Below, in pieces: positions 32,560 to 43,025 of a DNA stretch of 64,000 nucleotides; within the stretch, counting starts at the first letter, position 1, and every line of letters begins with the position of its first letter. Source of the DNA: Amorphophallus konjac (lineage: Eukaryota > Streptophyta > Magnoliopsida > Alismatales > Araceae). A model generated the notes under the pieces. That model was not told the DNA's origin. It did not search any database and worked only from the letters and a program-made list of their open reading frames with translations. Position numbers and translations under genes: made by a program. The DNA lies in the NCBI GenBank assembly GCA_022559845.1, contig CM040125.1:286364200-286428199 (forward strand). The letters are read 5' to 3'.

Positions 32560-33989
32560 ATGAAAAGGTCCTTTGAGGGGAGTTCCACGGAGGGGGCAAC
32601 TTATGAAGGGCCAAAGCCGGCCAGGATGGAGCGCGAAGTGCTCCAACGGCTGACTATGATCCCTCGTCATCTCAGCTCGAGCCCTTTGAGAGAGGTATGT
32701 TAGCATGATTTCATTAAGTCAAATCTTTTATTCACTTACACGTTCTTCCTCGCTTCCTCCATCCATCTCAGCTTCTCCCTAGCTCCAGGCGCTATTCCAC
32801 TCTAAAGTGGATGGCTCCCATGGTCTGTGCATTGCCCCTAGGAGTGACATCCATCCCGAGATCTTGGCACCTACACCCACTCCTGATACTAGGCCAAAAT
32901 TACCCAGAGCTCTCCCTTGACTGGCATAGTATCTCAGTCTTGGTAGAAATCTGGCATCCTCAGACCCATACATTTATCTTCCCATCGTTCGAGGCCACTA
33001 TCCTACTAGAGGAGGTAGAGACCTACTTCTCTTTACCTAGGTCCTAGGTGGGAGAGGAGGACCTAGTGTGTCACACCATGGCTCCTATTGACCATAGGCT
33101 CATCTTGGGAGGGTTTATACCAGACAGCAGGGACATCCATACCTTCATAGGCCCTCGTCAGATCCACCTTCTTCCTCTTAGCCAGTGGGTAGTTGAACAT
33201 TGTAGGAACAGGTGTGGGTGGGATGAGGCCATAGCCAAGGCCGCGTCTATTTGCTTGTGCGGGGTGATCTTGTTCCCCTCAGTTGACCATGTGCTAGAGA
33301 CTCCCCTCCTTAGTACCATCAGTGGCCTATGGCAGGGTCTTTCTATCTCTCAGGCTGTCCTTGCCTACTTGTACAAGGGCCTTACCTGAGCAGCTCTAGG
33401 GGGGCCTCTCTTTGGCTCCATGATACTTTTAGAGTGCTGGATGGGTGTCAGGATGAAATTCATTCACAAGGAGGATGTCACTTCAGCCAGCAGGATCTTC
33501 GGGAGCCACCCCCTCTTCTTCATAGGTGGCGCCTTCAGATTCTCTTCACAGGTAGCGTGCAGGATAGCAGAAAAGAAGACCAGGGATGAGTAGCGACTAC
33601 ACCTCAACAAGCTGCCCCTGGATTGGTTCGTGATGCGCCCTGGCTTCCTCCGCGACACTACTGTCAGAGTATCTAGGAGGCCAGGCTTGGATCTGAGGCT
33701 GGTGAGCGACACCGCACTGGTGATGTACAGCCCGCACCGGTGCTACCTACAGGTTGGACTACCCAGGACTGTTCTACCAGCACTACCCCACCTTCCCGCA
33801 CTACAGGCGAGGAGGATCGGTACAGAGGAGGATGAGCAGGTGGTCAGGAGTGCCCTGATCATGTGGGAGGTGAGCAAGGTGCTTACCCTTCCAGCGGAGG
33901 TTGTAGAGATTCCGGCGATGCGCCAGGCCTATGTTAGAGAGTTGAGAGAGATACGTCCCCGCGGGGATGCCCAGCGGAGGACTGAGTGA
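32560..33989 (+). pseudogene. antisense DUF7745-like gene in element D
   Basis: Exon 1 (32560-32694, 45 codons) ends at GAG|GTATGT. A 77-nt intron ends CATCTCAG at 32771, and exon 2 (32772-33989, about 405 codons) follows in phase 0. The protein carries LVEIWHPQTHTFIFPSFEAT with ILLEEVETYF, then ASICLCGVILFPSVDHVLE and GLWQGLSISQAVLAYLY. This order matches plant DUF7745 proteins, a relative of the PMD group often found in Ty3/gypsy elements. I name the family from memory of its pattern, not from a search. Three in-frame stops (33045, 33387, 33591) inactivate it, but no frameshift is needed over 400 codons, so it decayed recently or slowly. Function unknown. Confidence 0.7.
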
Positions 33990-34364
33990 TTTTCCTTTTC
34001 TTTTATGATGTTTCATGTAGAGGCTTATGCTTAGAGAGTTTGATATATGAATGAATAAAATTGATGGTCTGATTGGTTTGAGTTTGACTTTTCCCGTATG
34101 ATTGATGAGTTGGGATATGACTTCGAAATGCACACAGTCACGGACTGACTGAACCTTCAACTTCTACCTGCCCCTGCACACACACAAACAAAGAAAACAG
34201 ATTAAATCTGTTTTAGACTTAACCCCTTGCCTGTAGCAAGTTAGAAAATGATCAGCTCTTGATTTTTGGTCAAGGGGGTAAGCCTTGTTAAATGGGCAAA
34301 TGACAAATGAAAACGAATGCTATGGATGTTATGAATGCAAATCATGAAATCTTTTTGTGCTTTT
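33990..34364. other. downstream noncoding region of the antisense gene
   Basis: No frame or repeat can be supported here. AATAAA near 34055 could serve as a polyadenylation signal for the antisense gene about 65 bp upstream. Confidence 0.4.
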
Positions 34365-34515
34365 GAAAATATTTGATTTTTTGGATTTTAAAATATTTGA
34401 TTTTTTGGATTTTGAAATATTTATTTTTTTTAGAATTTGAAATATTTGATTTTTTTGTATTTTGAAATATTTGATTTTTTTATCTTGAAATATTTGATTT
34501 TTTTAGATTTTAAAA
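34365..34515. repeat. AT-rich tandem repeat, about six copies
   Basis: The unit GAAATATTTGATTTTTTGGATTTT recurs with a 24-28 bp period between the antisense gene and the end of pol. Confidence 0.85.
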
Positions 34516-34569
34516 CCAGCTCAAACCTGACGACGGGGAACCTCATATCTCACTAGGGGTCTCCTGGGT

Positions 34570-35028
34570 TCAACGTGCGTTATAAAGGACCACCTGTGGC
34601 CGAGGCCGATTTCGCTTAACGGTGCCTCTACCATGGCCATACCTAGGGTGGGATCCATTCCTTGGAAAATAAAAGAGAATTCGATAGAAAAGCTGGTGAT
34701 AGGTATAGGGGTTTTTAGGGCTTGAGTTCCTCTCACGACTCCCCCTTTTCAAAGAATTTGGTCTGTTGCGCCGGGGCTTTGTGTCCGTCATCGAACATAC
34801 ATCCGCTCTAGGCACGCATACGAGTGCGCTCATAACGTCCCGCGGGAAAACTGTACTGCCACTCTTACCATGCCTAGTTTCATTATTTTGGGGACTTTTA
34901 GATTTCTCAAGCTTCGAGCTTGTGGACGAGCCTTTAGCTTTTGATTTTGACTTTGCCCCTTGTCTCCGTATATTTTTCTTCATCTTTCTTTTTCTTTTTT
35001 TGCTCTTACAATTGCGGAATAAGGTCAT
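34570..35028 (-). CDS. hypothetical basic protein, doubtful
   Basis: A minus-strand frame of 152 codons starts with a Lys/Arg/Ser-rich stretch (SKKRKRKMKKNIRRQGAKSK) and has no recognisable domain. It lies just downstream of the integrase end of D. Its composition comes from a T-rich tract on the plus strand, so it may be chance. Tat elements are not known to need a frame here. Low confidence. Confidence 0.2.
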   Translation of the reverse strand: MTLFRNCKSKKRKRKMKKNIRRQGAKSKSKAKGSSTSSKLEKSKSPQNNETRHGKSGSTVFPRDVMSALVCVPRADVCSMTDTKPRRNRPNSLKRGSRERNSSPKNPYTYHQLFYRILFYFPRNGSHPRYGHGRGTVKRNRPRPQVVLYNAR

Positions 35029-35256
35029 AACGGATTGCCCCTATTTGAGACTTCTTTTATTGGGGTATCTAGATTAGTTCTCGCCCCCTTATTCACCACT
35101 TGCCCCTTATTTTCAGCCGATAGAGGAGAAAAAACAAGGACCTTCACTTTCCCCTAAGCATGGCCAAGGGAGAAACAGTGTTGCGCAAAAGAAGAGAACC
35201 GAACCACATGGGGTCGTGTAGTGTGTGTATGTTGAACCGGGGGTGTTCCTTCGTGA

Positions 35257-36862
35257 TCAGCTAGAGGCATACCCTGCCGCCGAGCCGTTGCTGGCTTGAC
35301 TCTTTGGATAAAAACATTTTAAATACAACCCATTCCATGGATTTGGCAATTCTTCACCTTCAGCGTTGATTAAGCGATATGCGTTACCTGGATAGACTTC
35401 CTTAATAACAAACGGCCCCTCCCAATTCGGTTGCAGCTTAGACCTAGGACCTGCTGTCCTGATAAATTTGAGCTTCAAAACCATGTTACCCACTTGGAAT
35501 TTTCTTTCGATCACCTTCTTTTGAAAATACCGCGAGACACGTTTTTGATAAACCGAGACGTGATTGGCCGCATTTAGCCTCTTCTCGTCTAAGAGTTCCA
35601 GTTGGACTAGCAACGCCTCTCGACGCTCGTCGAGATTAAGTTCTTTGTCAAGCTACACTCTTATGGAAGGGATCAAGATCTCGTACGGGAGTACCGCCTC
35701 CATCCCATAGGTGAGAGCAAAAGGAGTTTGCCCTATGGGAGTACGAACGGAGGTGTGATAAGCCCATAGAGCTTCTATTAATTTGTCGGCCCAATCAGCA
35801 AAATTGTGTGATTCGCATGTTTTCTTAATGATCTTAAGAAGGGTTTTATTCGTGGCCTCAGCTTGGCCATTACCTTGAGGGTAGTATGGTGATGAGTGAT
35901 GTAATATTAAATTTCTTACAGATGTCCCGAAGTTCTTGAGAAACAAATTGAGGCCCATTATCGGTGACGATATCACTTGGCACTCCAAACCGCGAGATGA
36001 TATTCTTAAGGATGAAGCGGCATACTATGGTGGCTTTGATTTTTGCATAAGCTTCAGCTTCCACCCACTTGGTGAAGTACTCTGTGGCCATCAGAATGAA
36101 GGACTTCTGTTTAACCTGAGCATTAGGGTCACCAAGTGGTCCAATGATATCAAAGGCCTACATCAAAAATGGCCAGGGAGCAGAAAGAGGATGGAGAGAA
36201 GAAGCCGAAGCATGGATTTTATCAGCATGAAGCTGGCATTGAAGACACCTATGGACATAGGTGGAACAGTCTTCTTCTAAGGTTGGCCAGTAGTAGCCCT
36301 ACATAAGAATCTTCTTCGCCAACACCTGCCCATTTATGTGCCCTCCACACTCACTGGAGTGAGCGGCTTCTACTACCTTCCAAGCCTCATCGTCATGCAA
36401 ACACCTCATTAGAACTCCATTGAGAGCCCGCCTATACAATTCTCCAGCAATAATCACGTATCTGGCAGCGACTCTTCTAATGGCCTTGCGCTGTTCAGCA
36501 TTCACCGTCTCGGGAAAGGAACCATCCCGGCAATACTGCTCTATCTCGTGATACCACGGCAACTCATCTTCTTCTATGATCTCCTCAAGCTTAGTTAATG
36601 AAACCTCTTTCAAATCCTCCCTCTCCGCCTTCCTTTCTACAGACTTCCTAAGGTTGTCGAACCAAGGATCTTGGAGAGATGGGGCATCCATCCGCTGAAC
36701 CACAATGGTCTTAGTGGAATGACTAAGCAGGAAGGAAAGGGAAGAAGCAAGCGATGCAAGTGCATCGGCCAGAATGTTCTGAGAACGAGGAGTATGAATG
36801 TAGATGAGCTTCCGGAGCCAAGAGCGTGACCAAATCTTGATAAGGCTTGAGTTTAGGGTCAC
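35257..36862 (-). pseudogene. integrase of element D (with end of second RNase H)
   Basis: The frame at 36862 continues the second RNase H (NILADALASLASS) after a frameshift near 36850. The integrase zinc region follows: HSSECGGHINGQ, then YYWPTLEEDC and CLQC. The catalytic core shows FDIIGPLG, VTDNGPQF and NGQAEATNKTL, supplying the D, D and E of the DDE triad. After YGMEAVLPYEI the C-terminal part (35613-35257) has the RKFQVGNMVLK module and WEGPFVIKEVYPGNAYRL, the GPY/F-like fold. Stops lie between the pieces (near 36299, 36160 and 35650), and the frame changes more than once. Integrase would insert the DNA copy into the genome. No chromodomain is present, as expected for Tat. Confidence 0.85.
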
Positions 36863-38704
36863 AGGTGCGATAAGTTGACAGAACTTGACGCAGCACCAAT
36901 TGAGAGTCTCCTATGATGTTTAGGTAGTGCGCGCCCATGAGGTAGGCGTGCTTCAGACCAGCAAGGAGAGCCTCATACTCGGCTATATTATTCGTGGCAG
37001 GAAAAGAGAGTTGATAAGCGATAGGGATGGTCACTCCTTCCGGAGTGAGGAGAACGACGTCGATTCCACGGCCCTGAGAATTGAGAGCACCGTCGAAGTG
37101 AAGAGACCAAAAAGGAAGATGAGTGATTACCGCCAAGTGTTCATCAGGAAATTCATCCTGGATTGAATCAGTGCGAGGGATGGGAGAATGAGCAAGATGT
37201 TCAGCAATTGCGTATCCCTTGATCACTTTCTGAACAATGAAGGTGATATTAAATTGGGAAAGAAAGCTCTGCCAGCGAGCTAATCTGCTAGAAAGGACAG
37301 ATTTTTCTAAGAGATAACGAATTGGGTCCATTCTAGAGATCAACCTAACCTCATGGGCAAGAAAATAGTGTTTGAGTTTCTGAGCTACCCATACTAATGC
37401 TGCGCAGGTCTTCTCCATGGCAGTATACTTAGATTCAGCGGGATTAAACAACCTCAAAAGGTAGTATGCTGCCCTTTCCCTTCCTTCATCATCCACTTGA
37501 GCCAGAATAACTCCTAGGGAGTCCTCAATAATAGAAACGTATAGGATCAGGGGTTTCCCAGGGACGGGTGGTTGCAGAACCGGGGGATTTGAAAGATAAA
37601 CCTTAAGATCCTCATAGGCCTTCTGACATTGTTTGTTCCATTCAAACTTAGCTCTCGCCTTCAACAATTCATAAAATGGGCGCCACCTTTGCGAATGTTG
37701 AGATATAAATCTTCTAATGAATTGAAAGCGCCCAATCAAACCTCTGAGTTCGGTGATGTTCTTAGGCGGCGGCATTTCCATAACGGCCTTTACTTTATTC
37801 GGATCAATCTGGATCCCCCGTTTATTAACTATAAACCCAAGCAGTTTCCTTAATGCGACTCCGAATACACATTTCTTTGGATTCATCTTCAATTTGTACT
37901 CCCTAGCCCTCTGCAACACCTTGGCTAAAATAGCGGGATGCTCTTCTTTGGACCTCGACTTGACCAGGATATCGTCCACATAGGCTTCCATGTACACATG
38001 CATCATGTCATGGAAGATAGCCATCATTGCCCATTGGTACGTGGCACGTGCATTCTTTAATCTGAATGGCATAACGACATAGCAGTACGTGCCCCAGGGC
38101 GTGGTGAAAGAGGTCTTCTCTTGATCCTCGGGAGCAAGACAGATTTGATTATAACCAGAATACCCATCTATAAATGAGAGGGCCTCATACCCAGCCGTGT
38201 TATCTACCAACACATCAATGTGAGGAAACGGGAAATCATCTTTCGAGCATGCTTTATTCAAGTCCCTGAAATCGATGCAAATATGAATCTTTCCATCTTT
38301 CTTCATCACCGGGACTATGTTCGCCACCCATTGCGGATATAGGACAACTCTAATAAATCTGGCCTTATGCAATTTATCGACTTCTTCCTTGATCCTCAAG
38401 GCCATCTGCGGGTGGAACCTTCTTGCTTTTTGCTTAACGGGTGTTGCCCTTGGTCTAAGAATCAGTCGATGTTCAACCAACGTGGCTCAAGACCCTGCAT
38501 GTCCTCATAGGACCAGGCAAAAGAATCGTTGTACTCCCTCAAAACCTTGATTAGCTCCTCTTCAACCTGAGGAGGGGAGATTAGCAGAAATGATTATGGG
38601 TCGGGGGTCCTCTTCCGTTCCAAGATTAATTTCTTTGGTGGGTTCATCCACTGCCGACGATGGTTCATCAAACCTCTTCAAACCTTGCGCGTACAGATCG
38701 GCCG
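36723..38704 (-). pseudogene. reverse transcriptase, RNase H and second RNase H of element D
   Basis: The longest frame (585 codons, 38480-36723) covers most of RT: VPVMKKDGKIHICIDFRDLN, FIDGYSGYNQI, then the active site AYVDDILVKS near 37990-37960. RNase H follows (PLILYVSIIEDSLGVILAQ, CAALVWVAQKLKHYF), and then an archaeal-type RNase H starting LHFDGALNSQGRG with NNIAEYEALLAGL. A dual RNase H is diagnostic of the Tat lineage. Upstream, 38704-38562 holds the linker before RT (DLYAQGLKRFDE). It is interrupted exactly at 38704 by solo LTR F and frameshifted again near 38490. The RT core itself is well preserved, but the whole is a pseudogene. Confidence 0.9.
38700..38704. repeat. target site duplication of F, left copy (GGCCG)
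   Basis: GGCCG precedes the LTR and recurs at 41949-41953. The five bases after the right copy (TGTCA) happen to equal the first five of the LTR, which makes the match look ten bases long. Confidence 0.9.
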
Positions 38705-39823
38705 TGTCATGCCCCGAGCCTTTATTACAGCGGAAGACTAACTCGGGAGCGCGGACAGCCGGCATGGTAAGCCTCTTGCGAGTAAGAACAATCAGAGCTT
38801 AAGACAATCACATATAAAGATGTAATTGCACAATATATATATTCAAACTCCCACTTTATTTCATTGATAATCAAATATTCAAAATACATCCACTAATTCA
38901 ATTTCCATTTATGCACTAGACTCAAGAAATAAGAAAATTGCATTGACTCCATCTAAACAATATAGACTTCCTAAGTCTTCGCTCATCATTATTCACTCTC
39001 GGATCCGCTACTTGAACATTCTGAACCTGAATCAGACTCACTTTCATTTCCTGAAAAAGATTGGAAATAGGTTTCGCAACAACATGAAGGCACTATTAAA
39101 GTAATTAACAATTTAGCTCTAAAGAAGTAAGGCAAAATCATGCAAATGCGAATATCATGCAACTAAACCAAAGTAACACGATAGTCATGTAAGATAGAGT
39201 GAAAAATAATGAACAAGAATGAATGTAACAAGAACATGATGTTTGGCCTTTCATGAACAAGAATGTATCGAGAATTCACTTAAACTTTCATAACCATAAA
39301 GGTTACGCACGAGAATGTCAATCACGTAGCAATTCACTAGATTTTCACGAGTGCTCATGGATTTCACTTATTTATAAAGAAAGTACTCCCAGCGCAATGC
39401 GACGCTAGTAGCATCATACCCCATGGTTTATAAAATAGTTTGTTTCCGGTAATCAGCCGTGGGGACTAGCATAGAGCCCTTGGGCACAATCAGCGCCCGA
39501 ACTGCATCTTCACGTATAAATCAAGCTAATTCCATGAGTGTAACAATAAAGTATGGCCAAGAATGTAATAAGATCAATAACTCATGATAACAACAATCAA
39601 TGAATGAATGCTTCAATTTAGAGTATGAGAGATCAAGAAAAAGATTTAAACAATGTCATGCTCACGGAAATAAACCGACAGCATAACGGTACATTCTTTT
39701 CTCTTTCCAATCATTATATTAAGTTTCTTGATCAATATTATTAGTTCTAGACTATCATTAGTTCATCTAGAACCTTTGGAATATCAACCCTTGGGTCAAA
39801 CCTTGGGTTAAGTACTTAAGCAA

Positions 39824-40080
39824 TGTGACGGTCGTGTACTGGGCCGTTACATGATGTGACGGTCTAGTTCTGGGCCGTTACATTAGTCTGAATCTAGAAC
39901 TAATAAAATAGACTCAGTGAAGTGTGACGGTCGTGTACTGGGCCGTTACATGATGTGACGGTCCAGGATTACGCCGTTATAGTGGTCTGGGTCCAGAATC
40001 AAGATATCGAACTCAGATGAATGTGACGGTCGTATATTGGGCCGTTACATGTCCTGACGGTCCAATACAGAGCCGTTACA
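39824..40080. repeat. 99-bp higher-order repeat of paired 28-bp palindromes (F)
   Basis: Six 28-bp inverted repeats start at 39824, 39855, 39923, 39954, 40022 and 40053. Within pairs the step is 31 bp; pairs repeat every 99 bp. Arms are TGTGACGGTC and GGCCGTTACA (or GCCGTTATA), which pair fully if two G-U wobbles are allowed. Eight-base centres differ. The 40 bp between pairs diverge much more than the palindromes. Confidence 0.9.
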
Positions 40081-40609
40081 TTACTGATAACCAGAAAACA
40101 TCGATAGTGTAATCTAATCAATGGACTTTAATGGTACAACCAACTCGGTGTCCTAGTGGGAATCCCAGGCTCGCGGAGAATTACGGAGGCCTTGAAACAA
40201 GATTTTCTAGTCCATTGGAAGGAATATCCAATAGAGAGGTCCTCAAGTTCAAGAATATGTTCCTATAGTGCAAAGTGCGAACTAACGGACAACATACCGG
40301 AATATGTGCCATGTTATAGAAATGACTCTATAGATAGAGATAGAATGTGTATCCATGTCTAAATCATGATAAAAACTCCGTCAATGCATTATGTAAAACC
40401 ATGATTTAGAATACAAAACTATAGATTTTTGGTCATGAAATTAACATATCTTTAAAATGATATTAAGATGCCAAAATCATGCAATACTTATCATGAACGA
40501 TTGAATAATTCCAAGATCACTTTAACAGGTTTAAACTTAGATAACTAGGCTTAATAATAAGTAAAATTGACAAGTCCTATTCTATCTCGGGTTGACAGAA
40601 CATCAGGTA

Positions 40610-40793
40610 TCTGATGGTCTATTGATGGCGCGTCATGGTTAATGTGATGGTTTATCGAGCAGCTGTTACATGAACGTAACGCTCCTTCCCTGATGCGTCA
40701 GAGACAACAGAGTGCATATATATACAACAGAACTGTGACGGCTCATCGTAAGGCCGTTACGTGAGTATGACGGTCCTACTATGATGCGTCAGA
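40610..40793. repeat. further palindrome groups in F
   Basis: Units start near 40610, 40643 and 40674 (steps 33 and 31), and near 40734 and 40766 (32). Arms include TGTGATGGTT with AGCTGTTACA and TGTGACGGC with GGCCGTTACG. Confidence 0.7.
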
Positions 40794-41521
40794 GCATCTG
40801 CTGACAGAAAACCATATAGAATCCAAGAGATCAACTCACATCATGTCTAGAAATCAAAATAGTATGACTATCCTTAGACATGGTAACGAAGTATAGGCTA
40901 TCTACATGCATGGGTTCTAGTGAATAGACAAGATAAGATCTTTTATTTCTATTTAAGGCTAAGAGATGTATGAATGCATAGAACCATTAAAACATGAAAT
41001 TCATGATCTATCATGCATGGAATTCAATCAAACCAGAGGGCTTTTATTCCTATCAAGATGTTTCTGCCGTTCATGAGATGACCTACCTCTTAATCTTGGC
41101 TTTAAACTTCCAATTTAGAGTTGAAAAGACGTGCCCTAGCTCTCCTCTTCCTGTGACTTTTTAGCAACTTCCTTGGGCTCTAACTCCACGACCTCTTGAC
41201 CTAAGGAGGTGGAATTTGGAGAGTAGTTAGTCTAAAGTATTGTCTACAAAATCTTCTAAAGAACTTACCCAAGATTACGACTCCTTACCTTGATTCTTTA
41301 CGGCCCAAAAGTAAGAGTCGCTCAATTCAGAACTGGGTTCTATTTATAGAGTTTTGGCTAGGGCTTGAAGATTAGATAGGTTCTAGAGTCCTTAATTCAT
41401 CAAAATCTGATCTCTAAGAGTCCCTAGTAACTTAACATGTCCTTCTAGTTAGGTCTCTTGTAGATAGGGTTCAAAAATTCTAATCTTTTTGGGAGTTCTT
41501 CAACTTACGGAACTCGCAGTA

Positions 41522-41581
41522 TGTAACGGTCGTGTCCAGGCGCGTTACCTGGCTGTGACGGTCGCGCTATGGACCGTTACA
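41522..41581. repeat. palindrome pair near the promoter end of F
   Basis: Two 28-bp units start at 41522 and 41554 (32 bp). The second has arms TGTGACGGTC and GACCGTTACA. The corresponding place in LTR3 (22525) also has a pair, so this position is conserved between the two LTRs although the arms differ. Confidence 0.8.
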
Positions 41582-41870
41582 GTCAACGTGTATAGAAATT
41601 TTAAATTAATAAAACTCTTTTATTCATTTATCCCTATCATTATCTTAGATAAATAGTATTTATCATATAAATCCATGAATAGGCTAGTTATCCTTCTAGA
41701 ATATGGGCCAAACTTAATGGGCTTGGTCCTTAAATATTTTAGTTAATCATTGGATAGGCTAGGTTAACTATTTAACATAATTTGGGCCTTATAATGACTT
41801 ATTAATCTAATAATCCCTTCATTAATTTATTTAAGCCTTTATAATTTTCAAAAAATTGTTTTAATATTCA

Positions 41871-41902
<32 letters not shown>

Positions 41903-41903
41903 C

Positions 41904-41934
<31 letters not shown>

Positions 41935-41948
41935 TTTGGGGCACTACA

Positions 41949-43020
41949 GGCCGTGTCATCCACATCACTTTCCTCCCTCATGATCGGCTGGGTCCTTCTC
42001 ATCTACGATCTCATGTACACCTAATCCGTCATTGCTCCATACCCCTTCTACTTCTTCATCATCTTCTAAGACTAGGGCGGTTTCTACAAACTTAGGGCAT
42101 TTAAGAAGAGCATGGCATCTCTGAGCCAAATCTCACAGAAACCTATATGGAATGGATTTAAAATGACGCATCACAGGGAGCGCGGCAGACGTGGATGGGT
42201 TGACCAAGCTAGAACTAGACTCTACCCCAACTGACTTAACTAACCTAGGAGACTCTGCACACTGTACATCTAACCTAGGAGATAGGAAGTCTACAGGGAA
42301 TAGAGCAGGGGTTTCATGCCCCTGGGAAGATGGGCAGAACATAGCGTAATCCTCCATTCAAACCTCCATTTTAAAATTGGCATTTTTTTTGGAAGTCGGA
42401 GGAGATCACGCAACAGGAAGAAGAAGTCGAGGGAGGAGGGAGTTGCATGGGAAATAGATCGGGGAAGATGCAATCGAAGAATGGGTCGGATGACGAAAAC
42501 CACATTTTGTGGAGTTGGGCAGTGGGGGAAGGAGGAGTAAATAGGGTTGATAAGTCAACGGGTGGGCAGCGCCCACATGCACATGACACAAACAGGATTT
42601 CAGGCGGTCTTTCTGTGAAGTACGGGTCGACCATGATCGGAGGGGAATGGGGAACAAACCCCACTCGCTGAAATAAGGAGGCAAGACGGGATGGGGACAA
42701 GGAGAAGGTAGTGATGGAGCACCCCACTTCCCGTGGCCTCCGGTGAACTATCTCAGTCGGAGAATGCTTCACCAGCTGCATCTCCGTCTTCTTCGGACGA
42801 GCTTCTTCTTCATGGAACAGCTTCTCAAGACAACTGTAAAAGTCTTCCATGTCACCCACCAGCCCGGTGGGTCAGCAACAACATGAGCGGCATCAGTCTT
42901 TATATCAGAACATGGCGGCGGCTTCTTCAATATACCAGGCTGCAACGGGCCTTTCACAAAGTGTTGACGGTAGTCCCACGTCAGTGGCCCGGAGTCTCCC
43001 AGTACGGACAGTGCTGACTC
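41949..43020 (-). pseudogene. element D polyprotein between protease and RT
   Basis: The segment joins the protease end (before E) to the RT linker (before F). On the minus strand, the part after 43020 reads HFVKGPLQPGILKKPPP and then DFYSCLEKLFHEEE near 42850-42790. Near 42135-41990, KCPKFVETALVLEDDEEVEG follows. The first is typical of the Tat region after the GY-rich patch. Between 42700 and 42360 the sequence is Pro/Ser-rich and unassigned. Frames shift near 42880 and several stops are present. Confidence 0.6.
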
Positions 43021-43025
43021 CCGAT
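43021..43025. repeat. target site duplication of E, left copy (CCGAT)
   Basis: CCGAT precedes the left LTR and recurs at 53860-53864, directly after the right LTR. The match is perfect. Confidence 0.95.

Larger units (their letters stand above)
38705..41948 (-). mobile_element. F: solo Tekay-like LTR inserted in the pol of D (3244 bp)
   Basis: On the minus strand the LTR starts TGTAGTGCCCCAAAATTT (41948) and ends CTCGGGGCATGACA (38705). No internal region or second LTR is present, so it is the product of LTR-LTR recombination. It has a perfect GGCCG duplication on both sides. The Tat reading frame resumes across the site, which confirms the exact limits. Sequence and length tie it to the LTRs of A and B and to LTR3. 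A TA run of about 57 bp (41875-41932) lies near its start. Confidence 0.95.

Noticed and set aside
38700..38709. Ten-base target duplication GGCCGTGTCA around F
   Set aside because: LTR ends TG...CA place the duplication at five bases (GGCCG); the next five match by chance because the LTR also begins TGTCA.
39824..40080. CRISPR-like look: short repeats with regular spacing and variable inserts
   Set aside because: The repeats are inverted, lie inside plant LTRs, have no constant spacer length in the CRISPR sense and no cas genes; the surrounding sequence is eukaryotic.
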